The notes under the pieces are model-generated. The model searched no databases. It worked only from the letters and a program-made list of their open reading frames with translations, and was not told the DNA's origin. A DNA stretch of 7,474 bases from Acidimicrobiia bacterium (GTDB taxonomy: Bacteria > Actinomycetota > Acidimicrobiia > Acidimicrobiales > AC-14): NCBI GenBank assembly GCA_019243595.1, contig JAFAUA010000045.1, positions 1-7,474 on the forward strand, in the 5' to 3' direction. The position numbers and the translations under genes are program-made. Positions 1 to 6,621 of this stretch are shown in pieces; within the stretch, counting starts at the first letter, position 1; every line of letters starts with the position of its first letter.

Positions 1-85
1 CCAGCGTGTTGGGCGGCTCGTGGGCGCTGGCCCCCCGATGGGCGAAGGCGATCGGCGGCTGCAGTATCGACGGCAGGCGGGCCAC
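1..85 (-). CDS. Glycerophosphodiester phosphodiesterase family protein, N-terminal fragment cut by the window edge
   Basis: Only 28 codons are visible, read leftwards from a GTG at 85. Residues 12-20 read IAFAHRGAS and residues 24-28 read PPNTL. This matches the N-terminal signature of glycerophosphodiester phosphodiesterases (HRGAS followed by PENTL), in which the His of HRG (H16 here) is catalytic. The family hydrolyses glycerophosphodiesters to glycerol-3-phosphate and an alcohol. The start is well bounded, because the stop codon of the upstream kinase lies in the same frame 18 nt before this GTG and no other start codon lies between them. An AAGG about 9 nt upstream could serve as Shine-Dalgarno. 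There is no signal peptide in the visible part, which suggests a cytoplasmic UgpQ-like enzyme. An oddity is that the usual Glu of PENT is Pro here (EPPNT). The metal-binding and second catalytic residues lie outside the window. The short gap suggests co-transcription with the kinase. Confidence 0.8.
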   Translation of the reverse strand, partial: MARLPSILQPPIAFAHRGASAHEPPNTL

Positions 86-103
86 GCCCGCGGACCTTAG
101 GAG

Positions 104-2131
104 TTAGGAGGCGGTGCCGACGTCGATCGCGGCGTCGGTGGCGATTGGCTCGTCAATCGTGACGTCGGTTGTCTCGAGCTCCCGCCAGCGGGGGAGGGTG
201 AAGGCGAAGCGGCTGCCGACGCCGAGCCGGCTCTCGCACCAGATCTTGCCGCCGTGGGCTTCGACCAGCCGGCGTGAGACGTACAAGCCGATGCCCGTGC
301 CGCCGTGAGCCCGGGTCGACGCTCCGTCGAGCTGGAAGAAGCGCTCGAAGAGGCGGGGAACGTCCCCTGAGAAGATGCCCGGGCCGTTGTCGACCACCGC
401 CACCTCGACCTCTTCGCCGCGGTCCTGGATCTCGACCACGACCTCGCCGTCGGAGTACTTCAAGGCGTTGTCCAGGAGGTGGTTGAGGACCTGTTGGACC
501 TTGGCGGTGTCGATCGACAACGTGAGGTCCTTGCGCGGGCGCTTGACCTTGACCCGATCCTGCACGACCGCGTCGACGAGGGCTCCGAGGTCGGTGTCCT
601 CCAGGTGGAGCGTCGTGCGCCCGGTTTCGACGGCCGACACAAACAGCACGTCCTCGATCAGCCGCTGGAGTCGGTCGGCGTTCGACTCGATCGCCTTCAA
701 CGCCAGCTCCCGCACGTGTGGGTCGAGCATCTCGCCCCGGTGCACGAGCGTCCGGAGGTAGCCCTTCATCACCGTGAGCGGCGTGCGCAGCTCGTGGCCG
801 ATGACGGCGACGAAGTCGGACTTCACCTGGTCGGTCTCGCGCTCCTTGGTGATGTCGTCGAGGACAAGGACGCGCCCGAGGACGCGGCCGCCAGAGGACA
901 ACACGGGACGGGCGGACGCCTTGTAGACGCGCGGCTCGACCTCGCCGATCACCACCTCGGTGGTGCTGCCGTGGTTGTGGTCGATGAGCATCTCTTCGAG
1001 GAGGGGATGCCCGAGCTTGCCCGCCACCGGCTGGCCGAGCTCGAAGGCGGCCGCGATCGAGAACAGCTCGGCGGCCGCGCCGTTGATCAGGACGAAGCGG
1101 GCGGCGTCGTCGACGACCAGCACCGGGTTGGCCATGCAGTGCACGACCGAGGTCAGCTGCTCCTCCTTGTCGCCCACGCGGCGGTAGAGCTGCGCCGAGC
1201 GCAGGGCAAGGGCGACGTGGGTGGCGAAAGAGGTCAGCATCGCCCGCAGGGCGGCGTCCGGCGACTCGCCGAGGAGCAGCACGAGGTGGCCCAGGCGCCG
1301 GCCGTCGGCGTGGAGGGGGAGCCCGACCGCCGTCTCGACCCCGTTGGAGAGCAGGGCGACGGCCGGATGGGTCGGGGGGTCGATCCGCAGGCCGGGCGAG
1401 GTGAGCAGCGCCTTGAACTCCGGGTGACGACTCGCCTCGCGGAGCCCTTCGCGGTCGAGGCCGCGGAAGTGGGGGATGCGTACAGCGGATCCTTCGAAGA
1501 CAGCGCAGAAGCCGGCGGTGGCGCCGAAGAGACGCTCGGCGGCGTCGAAGACCCGCACGAGCACGCTCGCCCCGTCGAGGTCGCTGGCGACGCCGGCCAC
1601 CGCATCGAGCACCTCGGTGACCGATGTTGCCGCCGTCGACGGGCGCCGGGCGAGTGCAAGTGACGCACAGTGCGCGAACAGCGGAAGCTGGACAGGATCG
1701 AGGGTCGCGGGATCGCCGCCGATCGAGAGGGCACCGACGACCCGGTCGCCGACCCGGAGGCACTCGGCGAGGGCGCCGCGTTTTGTCTCACGCTCCGTGC
1801 GCCGAGCCAGCCGGCCGCTACTGATCGCGGCATCGGCGGCGTCGACGACGACGCGCGGCACGGGTCCGGTCGACGCCACGGGTGTGCTGACGCCGTCGAC
1901 CAGGCCCACAAGGAGGCCCTGGCGGCCGTGGGCAGCCTGCACCGCGCCCTTCAGAGCCTGCTCCAGCAGGCGTACCGGATCGGTGCCTGCGACCAGGCCG
2001 CGGAGGACGCCCTGAAGGTGCTCGGTCTGGTCCTGGCCCACGATCGGGATATCGGCCCGTTTGGCCCCCACCCTGAGGCGTCGACGACCGCTCAAGGTGC
2101 GGGGGGTCCCCGCCGAAGAGTCTCTTGACAT
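104..2131 (-). CDS. Soluble GAF-GAF-PAS sensor histidine kinase
   Basis: A cytoplasmic two-component sensor kinase of about 675 residues with no hydrophobic membrane segment. In order (counting from the ATG at 2131) it has a weak GAF-like region (about 35-165), a second GAF (about 170-315) and a PAS domain (about 325-435, containing [19 protein letters not shown]). The HisKA H-box is GHELRTPL with phospho-acceptor H446. HATPase_c follows with N-box N555 (LLDNALKYS), G1 box DNGPGI (581-586), F-box FERFF (595-599) and G2 box GGTGIGL (610-616). It should autophosphorylate H446 and pass the phosphate to an Asp of a response regulator; no regulator gene is in view. The signal is unknown, and GAF/PAS suggest a small intracellular ligand or redox cue. 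The linker before the N-box looks about 10 residues shorter than usual. The acidic C-terminal tail (about 650-675) is not part of the catalytic fold. The start is uncertain: TTG at 2146, ATG at 2131, GTG at 2071 and GTG at 2041 are all possible, and none has a convincing Shine-Dalgarno. I chose the only ATG. The gene is followed by the GDPD gene. Confidence 0.93.
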   Translation of the reverse strand: MSRDSSAGTPRTLSGRRRLRVGAKRADIPIVGQDQTEHLQGVLRGLVAGTDPVRLLEQALKGAVQAAHGRQGLLVGLVDGVSTPVASTGPVPRVVVDAADAAISSGRLARRTERETKRGALAECLRVGDRVVGALSIGGDPATLDPVQLPLFAHCASLALARRPSTAATSVTEVLDAVAGVASDLDGASVLVRVFDAAERLFGATAGFCAVFEGSAVRIPHFRGLDREGLREASRHPEFKALLTSPGLRIDPPTHPAVALLSNGVETAVGLPLHADGRRLGHLVLLLGESPDAALRAMLTSFATHVALALRSAQLYRRVGDKEEQLTSVVHCMANPVLVVDDAARFVLINGAAAELFSIAAAFELGQPVAGKLGHPLLEEMLIDHNHGSTTEVVIGEVEPRVYKASARPVLSSGGRVLGRVLVLDDITKERETDQVKSDFVAVIGHELRTPLTVMKGYLRTLVHRGEMLDPHVRELALKAIESNADRLQRLIEDVLFVSAVETGRTTLHLEDTDLGALVDAVVQDRVKVKRPRKDLTLSIDTAKVQQVLNHLLDNALKYSDGEVVVEIQDRGEEVEVAVVDNGPGIFSGDVPRLFERFFQLDGASTRAHGGTGIGLYVSRRLVEAHGGKIWCESRLGVGSRFAFTLPRWRELETTDVTIDEPIATDAAIDVGTAS
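2099..2113. repeat. GC-rich inverted repeat near the divergent kinase / zinc-ribbon starts
   Basis: GCGGGG and CCCCGC form a perfect 6-bp stem around the 3-nt spacer GGT. The repeat lies 45 nt upstream of the GTG of the zinc-ribbon gene. It falls inside the kinase reading frame if that gene starts at 2131 or 2146, but outside it if the kinase starts at 2071 or 2041. It could be an operator or an mRNA hairpin. In DNA of this GC content a stem this short could also arise by chance, so confidence is low. Confidence 0.25.
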
Positions 2132-2144
2132 TCGAGGAAATGCC

Positions 2145-2151
2145 AAGGAGG
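2145..2151 (+). promoter_or_regulatory. Strong Shine-Dalgarno that fixes the GTG start at 2158
   Basis: AAGGAGG lies 6 nt before the GTG at 2158, an ideal spacing. It therefore favours GTG 2158 over the in-frame ATG at 2140 and TTG at 2125, which would place this motif inside the coding sequence. A TTGACA at 2125-2130 lies just upstream, but no recognisable -10 hexamer sits at the correct spacing, so I do not call a promoter there. Confidence 0.75.
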
Positions 2152-2157
2152 AAGGTC

Positions 2158-2496
2158 GTGACGACGATTCGGGCCAGCTGCCCGAGCTGCGGGGATGTGG
2201 ACCTCACTGTGGGGGACGTGTCCGTGCGCGTGTGCGCCAACGACCGCAGCGGCTCGTACAACTTCCGGTGCCCCGAGTGTGAGATGGCGGTCGCCAAGCA
2301 CGCCGATCCCAACGTGGTCGAGCTGCTGGTGTCGTCGGGCGTCAAGATGGCCGTGTGGCAGCTACCGGCGGAGCTGTGGGAGCCCCACGCCGGCCCGGCG
2401 ATCTCCCACGACGACCTGCTCGACTTTCACGACCTGCTGACCGACGAGCGCTGGTTCGACCGGCTGTCGGCCCTCGTCGACACCGAACAGGCCTGA
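2158..2496 (+). CDS. Small zinc-ribbon-like protein, function unknown
   Basis: A 112-residue protein started at GTG 2158 because of the ideal AAGGAGG upstream. Two CxxC knuckles, C8-P-S-C11 and C38-P-E-C41, are separated by 26 residues, as in zinc-ribbon folds that bind one structural Zn(II). A further Cys at 26 sits between them. The segment between the knuckles is predicted to be beta-rich ([13 protein letters not shown]...SYNFRCPEC). The C-terminal half (about 48-112) has no Cys and looks helical and acidic, with Trp residues and a [10 protein letters not shown] stretch. I do not recognise a named family. Such proteins may bind nucleic acid or act as protein-interaction modules, but that is only inference here. 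It is transcribed divergently from the histidine kinase, whose 5' end lies at most about 120 nt away, so joint regulation is possible. It is followed 7 nt later by a hairpin that probably ends its transcript. Confidence 0.85.
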   Translation: MTTIRASCPSCGDVDLTVGDVSVRVCANDRSGSYNFRCPECEMAVAKHADPNVVELLVSSGVKMAVWQLPAELWEPHAGPAISHDDLLDFHDLLTDERWFDRLSALVDTEQA

Positions 2497-2503
2497 TTTC
2501 GTA

Positions 2504-2524
2504 CGCCGAGGCAAAGCCTCGGCG
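2504..2524 (+). terminator. Perfect 9-bp hairpin after the zinc-ribbon gene, probable terminator
   Basis: CGCCGAGGC and GCCTCGGCG are exact reverse complements separated by an AAA loop. They begin 7 nt after the stop codon of the zinc-ribbon gene and end 11 nt before the next promoter box. No U-tract follows, which is common for actinobacterial hairpin terminators but makes termination less certain. The symmetrical stem could also serve as an operator for the leaderless promoter just downstream, whose -35 region would overlap it. Confidence 0.6.
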
Positions 2525-2535
2525 CCGTCCGGCAG

Positions 2536-2541
2536 TACGGT
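2536..2541 (+). promoter_or_regulatory. -10 box (TACGGT) of a probable leaderless promoter
   Basis: TACGGT fits the actinobacterial TANNNT -10 pattern. Its last T is 6 nt before the GTG at 2548, so transcription should start at or within a base of the start codon and give a leaderless mRNA. No Shine-Dalgarno precedes that GTG. No clear -35 element is visible. Confidence 0.5.
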
Positions 2542-2547
2542 GGCCCC

Positions 2548-2754
2548 GTGTCGCCCATCTGGCTCGTGCCCGCCGGTGTCGGCGTGGCCGGCGCCCTCGC
2601 CCTCACGCTGGCCGCTCGCAACGCGGTCCGCCGGGCCGAACTCCTCCGCATCAGTCTGATGCGCCTGGGCGAGCTGCGACCGCCGGTACGCGGCCTGGCC
2701 ACCGACGTCCGGGCCCTGGGCGCCACGCTCGACGAACTCCGTCGCCGGCCGTAG
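2548..2754 (+). CDS. Small single-pass membrane protein, function unknown
   Basis: A 68-residue protein starting at GTG. Residues 4-23 (IWLVPAGVGVAGALALTLAA) form one hydrophobic helix near the N-terminus. The following Arg-rich segment (NAVRRAELLRISLMRLGELR) implies N-out, C-in topology by the positive-inside rule. The remainder (about 46-68) is a predicted charged helix with heptad-like Leu spacing (GLATDVRALGATLDELRRRP), so self-association or docking to a partner is possible. There is no recognisable domain. The gene lies directly upstream of tatB with an 18-nt gap that contains tatB's own -10 box. Its size and membrane helix loosely recall Tat components, but it lacks the FGP/LGP hinge and I do not call it one. 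The short length lowers confidence, but membrane-protein composition, a terminator before it and a leaderless promoter all support a real gene. Confidence 0.65.
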   Translation: MSPIWLVPAGVGVAGALALTLAARNAVRRAELLRISLMRLGELRPPVRGLATDVRALGATLDELRRRP

Positions 2755-2759
2755 GCCCG

Positions 2760-2765
2760 TACAAT
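2760..2765 (+). promoter_or_regulatory. -10 box (TACAAT) of a probable leaderless promoter for the tat-helY operon
   Basis: TACAAT is close to the consensus -10 hexamer and lies 7 nt before the ATG of tatB. The transcript should begin at the start codon. There is no Shine-Dalgarno between this box and the ATG. It begins only 5 nt after the stop codon of the small membrane-protein gene, so its -35 region would lie in that gene. Confidence 0.6.
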
Positions 2766-2772
2766 CGGGTCC

Positions 2773-3210
2773 ATGCCGAGCTCGTTGGGCCCGGCCGAGA
2801 TCCTGGTGATCTTGGTCGTCGCCCTGATCGTCCTGGGCCCCAAGCGGCTCCCTGAAGCCGGCCGCCAGATCGGCCGTTTCGTCGCCGAGGTCCGGCACTG
2901 GTCCGCGACCATGCAGGCGGAGATCCGCGACGTCATCGACCTGGAGGGCGAGCCGCAGCCGCCGCCCCCGGCCGCTGCGCCGACGGCGCCGACCCTGACG
3001 GCCCAGCCGGCTCCCGTCGTCACGCCTCAGGATCTCGGGACGGCGAGTCCCTCCAGTCCACCGCCTCCGGCGGCGTCAGCCGAGTGGGGGCTCGCGGAGT
3101 CGAAGCCGGCGGAACCCCCGGCGCCATCGACTCCCGCTGCAGCGCCGGCCGCGTCCGGGAACCTGCCGCCCGAGTGGGCGACGCCGCCGTCGAACAACGG
3201 CGACTCCTAG
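2773..3210 (+). CDS. tatB: Sec-independent twin-arginine translocase subunit TatB (TatA/B family)
   Basis: A 145-residue membrane protein of the twin-arginine system, which exports folded proteins across the cytoplasmic membrane. TatB pairs with TatC to bind signal peptides. Residues 8-21 form the single membrane helix with a Glu at position 9 (GPAEILVILVVAL), followed by the LGPKRLPE hinge (21-28). An amphipathic helix follows (about 28-55), containing VRHWSATMQAEIRD. The GPKRLPE hinge and the segment ending in MQAEIRD resemble E. coli TatB (LGPQRLP...TTVQNEL) more than TatA. The C-terminal tail from about residue 60 is low-complexity Pro/Ala/Ser, presumably disordered and cytoplasmic. It lies directly upstream of tatC and has its own leaderless promoter. 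A TatA role, or a bifunctional TatA/B role, cannot be excluded. Confidence 0.88.
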   Translation: MPSSLGPAEILVILVVALIVLGPKRLPEAGRQIGRFVAEVRHWSATMQAEIRDVIDLEGEPQPPPPAAAPTAPTLTAQPAPVVTPQDLGTASPSSPPPPAASAEWGLAESKPAEPPAPSTPAAAPAASGNLPPEWATPPSNNGDS

Positions 3211-3213
3211 GAG
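3208..3213 (+). promoter_or_regulatory. Shine-Dalgarno at the tatB stop, suggesting an upstream tatC start
   Basis: TAGGAG overlaps the tatB stop codon. It is 6 nt before an ATC codon at 3220 that is in frame with tatC, but 63 nt before the first tatC ATG. By position it fits initiation at 3220, which would need a rare AUC start codon. The alternative site for the ATG at 3277 is AAGGG at 3268-3272, only 4 nt away. Confidence 0.45.
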
Positions 3214-3276
3214 CTCGTCATCGCTCTCGACACCGACGATCCCGGTCTCGAAGAAGGGGAGTCCGGCAAGGGCCGG

Positions 3277-3975
3277 ATGACACTCGTCGAGCACCTGACC
3301 GAGCTCAGGCGCCGGCTGATCATCTCAGCCATCGCCCTCGCCATCGGCGCGGGCATCGCCTTCCTGCTCTACAACCCGATTCTTTCCTTCCTCTCCGGCC
3401 CGTACCACGCCATCAGCCACGGCCATAACAAGCTCATCGTCACCGACCCTCTCGAGGCGTTCGCCACCCGGCTGAAGATCGCGGCGTGGGCCGGACTGTT
3501 CTTCGCCTCGCCGGTGGTGCTGTGGCAGTTCTGGCGGTTCATCACGCCGGGGCTGCACCCCAAGGAGAAGCGCTACGCCATCCCGTTCATCGTGGCGTCA
3601 GTCGTTCTGTTCATGATGGGTGCCGCGGTCGCCCTGCTCACGCTGCGACCCGCGCTGCAGTTCCTGCAGGCCGTCGGAGGCCACAGCCTCGACACCTACT
3701 ACCGGGCCGGCCCGTACCTCAGCCTGGTCATGCTGATGATCGTCGCCTTCGGCGTGGCCTTCGAATTCCCGATCCTCTTGGTGTTCCTCGAGCTGGCCGG
3801 TGTCGTACCGAGCCAGAAGCTGCGCAAGTGGCGTCGCCCGGCGATCGTCATCATCGTCACCGTCGCCGCCGTCATCACGCCCAGCCAGGACCCGTACTCC
3901 CTCTTCGCAATGGCGATTCCGATGTACATCTTTTATGAGGGGTCGATCCTCATCGGTCGCCTGCTGAAGAAGTAG
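3277..3975 (+). CDS. tatC: Twin-arginine translocase subunit TatC
   Basis: A polytopic membrane protein and the core receptor for twin-arginine signal peptides in the Tat translocon. From the ATG at 3277 it is 232 residues, in the usual TatC range. Family landmarks are the N-terminal HLTELRRRL (6-14), the periplasmic-loop motif FITPG (88-92), FEFPILL with Glu 163 (162-168), and ITPSQDP (200-206). Six membrane helices are evident (about 14-34, 68-88, 103-125, 147-170, 186-200 and 208-225). It sits 66 nt after tatB, and this gap is open in frame and encodes an acidic, actinobacterial-like N-terminal extension. The true start may therefore be an AUC at 3220, giving 251 residues. Mycobacterial TatC also carries residues before its equivalent MSLVDHLTELR. 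The helicase gene starts 2 nt after the stop, so the genes are co-transcribed and perhaps translationally coupled. Confidence 0.96.
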   Translation: MTLVEHLTELRRRLIISAIALAIGAGIAFLLYNPILSFLSGPYHAISHGHNKLIVTDPLEAFATRLKIAAWAGLFFASPVVLWQFWRFITPGLHPKEKRYAIPFIVASVVLFMMGAAVALLTLRPALQFLQAVGGHSLDTYYRAGPYLSLVMLMIVAFGVAFEFPILLVFLELAGVVPSQKLRKWRRPAIVIIVTVAAVITPSQDPYSLFAMAIPMYIFYEGSILIGRLLKK

Positions 3976-3977
3976 CC

Positions 3978-6611
3978 ATGCTCCGCCAGGAGTTCGTGGA
4001 GACCTACGGGTTCGAGCTCGATGCCTTCCAGGCGCGTGCCCTCGACGCCCTCGACGCCGGACACTCGGTGCTCGTCGCCGCTCCGACGGGGTCGGGCAAG
4101 ACCGTCGTCGCCGAGTACGCGGTGGCCAAGGCCCTCGACGACGGCGCCAAGGCCTTCTACACGACGCCGATCAAGGCCCTGTCCAACCAGAAGTTCGGGG
4201 ACCTGGTGCGCCGCCACGGGCCCGCCAACGTGGGTCTGCTCACGGGCGACAACTCGATCAACGGGAACGCGCCGGTCGTGGTGATGACCACCGAAGTCCT
4301 GCGCAACATGATCTATGCCGGGTCGCCGGCGCTCGAGGGGCTGCGGTATGTCGTGCTCGACGAGGTCCACTACCTCCAGGATCCCTACCGCGGGCCGGTC
4401 TGGGAGGAGGTGATCATCCACGCGCCGCCGACTGTCGACCTGGTGTGCCTGTCGGCCACCGTCTCGAATGCCGAAGAGTTCGCCGACTGGATCGAGACGG
4501 TGCGGGGCGACACCACGGCGGTCATCGAGGAGCGCCGTCCGACCGAGCTCCAGCATCTGTACCTCGTCGCCGATCGCGACTCCGAGGACCTGCACCTGTT
4601 GCCGACCTTCATCGACAACCGGCCCAACCCCGAGGCGGCCCGGCTCGACGCCTCGTCGGCCCGCTCGCCGCGCTACCGCGGCCGGCCGCGCAGCCGCCTG
4701 TCGACGCCGCGGCGCGTCGACGTCGTCGACCGCCTGGAGCGGGAGCGCATGCTGCCGGCCATTTACTTCATCTTCAGCCGCCAGGCGTGCGACGACGCGG
4801 CCCGCCAGTTGCTCGACGCCGGCGTGCGTCTGACGACCGAGGAGGAGCGGGCCCAGATCCGGACGATCGTCGAGGCCAAGGTGGAGACGCTGACCGACGA
4901 CGACCTGTCGGTGCTCGGCTACGGACGCTGGTTGGCGGGCCTGGAAGCGGGCGTCGCCTCTCACCACGCCGGCATGGTGCCGCCGTTCAAGGAGGCCGTC
5001 GAGGCGTGCTTCGCGGCGGGGCTCGTGAAGGTTGTGTTCGCCACCGAGACGCTGGCCCTCGGCATCAACATGCCGGCCCGGAGCGTCGTCGTCGAGAAGC
5101 TCTCGAAGTTCACCGGCGAGCGCCACGAGTTCCTGACGCCGGGGGAGTACACGCAGCTCACCGGCCGGGCCGGTCGGCGCGGCATCGACGAGATCGGCTA
5201 CGCCATCGTGCTCTGGTCGCCCTTCGTGCCCTTCGACCAGGTGGCGGCGCTGGCCTCCAAGCGCACCTACGCGCTGAAGTCCTCGTTCCGGCCGACCTAC
5301 AACATGGCCGCCAACCTGGTGCGCCGCTACACACCCGACGTCGCCCACCACCTGCTGAACCTGTCGTTCGCCCAGTACGGCGCCGACCGAGATGTCGTTC
5401 GCCTCGAGGCCAAGCTCGAGCAGAGCCAGCAGACCCTCCGGGTCGCCCGCCGGGAGGCGAACTGCGAGCGCGGGGATGTGGCCGAGTACCGGCGGTTGCT
5501 GCGCGACGTCGACGACGCGGCGCCGGCGCCCGCCGCGGTTCGCACCCAGGTCGCCGAGGCCCTCGAGCGGGTCAAGCCCGGCGACATCCTGCTGTTGCCG
5601 GGCGGGAAGTCGGCCGGACGGGTCGTCGTGTTGTCGACCGCCCGACGCAGCGGAGGAGAGGTGCGCCTCGGCGCTCTGACCGACAACCGCCGCTACCTCA
5701 CTCTCTCGGCGCGCGACTTCCCGGCCCGGCCCCGGACGATCGGCCACATCGACCTGCCGACGCCGTACATGCCGCGGAACCCGGCGTTCCAACGCGAGGT
5801 TGCCAAGGCCATGGGCAACGTGGGCACGCCCGACGGGCCACCGAGCGCGCGCGACGAACGTCCGCGGACGCGCCGGGACCACCGGGTGGCGGCGATGGTG
5901 CACGCCGCCGAAGAGCACCCGGTCGCCGACTGCCCCGACCTGCGCACCCACCTCCGCGCTGCCGAGCGGGCCGAGCGCATGGAGAAGGAGGTGCGGCGGC
6001 TCGAGCGCCAGGTACGCAGCCGCAGCGAGTCGCTGGCCCGCCAGTTCGACCGAGTGCTGCGCGTCCTCGAGGCGTGGGGCTACGTCGACGGCTGGTCGCT
6101 GACCGAGGCCGGCGAGCAGCTGGCGCGGATCTATCACGAGTCCGATCTGCTGGTCGCCGAGAGTCTGCGGTCCGAACTGCTCGACGACCTCGACCCGCCC
6201 GCAGTCGCCGCGCTGGCGTCGACGTTCACCTACGAGATGCGCGGACCGGGGGACCCGCCGCCGGCATCGTTCCCGTCGGCCAAGCTGCGCCGGCGCTGGG
6301 CCGACCTCGACCGCATCGCCCACGAGCTCAATCTGGCCGAGGACGACGCCGGCCTGCCGATGACCCGGCGGCCCGACCCCGGCTTCGCCGACCTGGCCCA
6401 CAGCTGGGCCGCGGGCGACGAGCTCGCCGACGTCATCGCCGACGAGGAGATGTCGGGCGGCGACTTCGTCCGCAACGTCAAACAGCTCATCGACCTCTTG
6501 CGCCAGCTCGGAGACGTGGCGTCGGAGCCGGCGACGGCCAAGAGCGCCCGCGACGCCGCCGACCGCATCTTCCGCGGCGTCGTCGCCGCCTCCTCGGTCG
6601 TGGGTTCCTAG
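3978..6611 (+). CDS. helY: Ski2/Mtr4-like DEVH-box helicase HelY
   Basis: An 877-residue superfamily 2 ATP-dependent helicase. Visible motifs are F12/Q18 (Q-motif-like), Walker A APTGSGKT (35-42, K41), Ia TTPIKALSNQK, Ib MTTEVLRNM, II DEVH (128-131), III SAT (159-161), IV IYFIFSR (262-268), SHHAGM (328-333), V FATETLALGINMPA (354-367) and VI QLTGRAGRRG (393-402). The C-terminal region from about residue 690 to the end is a DSHCT domain as in Ski2 and Mtr4. In eukaryotes those relatives unwind RNA for the exosome; the role of bacterial HelY is not well defined, and an RNA-processing role is inference. The length is close to mycobacterial HelY (about 900 residues). A basic Arg/Pro/Ser-rich segment (about 221-247) interrupts the region between motifs III and IV. 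The ATG lies 2 nt after the tatC stop, and tat-helY adjacency is also known in Mycobacterium tuberculosis. All key residues are intact. Confidence 0.95.
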   Translation: MLRQEFVETYGFELDAFQARALDALDAGHSVLVAAPTGSGKTVVAEYAVAKALDDGAKAFYTTPIKALSNQKFGDLVRRHGPANVGLLTGDNSINGNAPVVVMTTEVLRNMIYAGSPALEGLRYVVLDEVHYLQDPYRGPVWEEVIIHAPPTVDLVCLSATVSNAEEFADWIETVRGDTTAVIEERRPTELQHLYLVADRDSEDLHLLPTFIDNRPNPEAARLDASSARSPRYRGRPRSRLSTPRRVDVVDRLERERMLPAIYFIFSRQACDDAARQLLDAGVRLTTEEERAQIRTIVEAKVETLTDDDLSVLGYGRWLAGLEAGVASHHAGMVPPFKEAVEACFAAGLVKVVFATETLALGINMPARSVVVEKLSKFTGERHEFLTPGEYTQLTGRAGRRGIDEIGYAIVLWSPFVPFDQVAALASKRTYALKSSFRPTYNMAANLVRRYTPDVAHHLLNLSFAQYGADRDVVRLEAKLEQSQQTLRVARREANCERGDVAEYRRLLRDVDDAAPAPAAVRTQVAEALERVKPGDILLLPGGKSAGRVVVLSTARRSGGEVRLGALTDNRRYLTLSARDFPARPRTIGHIDLPTPYMPRNPAFQREVAKAMGNVGTPDGPPSARDERPRTRRDHRVAAMVHAAEEHPVADCPDLRTHLRAAERAERMEKEVRRLERQVRSRSESLARQFDRVLRVLEAWGYVDGWSLTEAGEQLARIYHESDLLVAESLRSELLDDLDPPAVAALASTFTYEMRGPGDPPPASFPSAKLRRRWADLDRIAHELNLAEDDAGLPMTRRPDPGFADLAHSWAAGDELADVIADEEMSGGDFVRNVKQLIDLLRQLGDVASEPATAKSARDAADRIFRGVVAASSVVGS

Positions 6612-6621
6612 GGGCAAGGCG

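Noticed and set aside
3..107. A plus-strand open frame at the left edge ending at 105-107
   Set aside because: The opposite strand encodes the HRGAS...NTL signature of GDPD with a properly bounded start, so the plus-strand frame is a shadow.
153..1763. A 536-codon minus-strand open frame inside the histidine kinase, and a 394-codon plus-strand frame at 479-1663
   Set aside because: Both are shadows of the kinase gene with biased composition and no domains. The kinase frame contains the H, N, G1, F and G2 boxes.
2125..2130. TTGACA, an exact -35 hexamer upstream of the zinc-ribbon gene
   Set aside because: The position 17 nt downstream falls on the Shine-Dalgarno (GAGGAA) and no TANNNT or TATAAT-like box follows, so I cannot support a promoter from it alone.
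4638..4740. The Arg/Ser/Pro-rich segment in helY as a foreign insertion or frameshift
   Set aside because: The frame stays open with normal codon use, and variable basic segments between the helicase lobes occur in HelY-type proteins, so nothing indicates an insertion.
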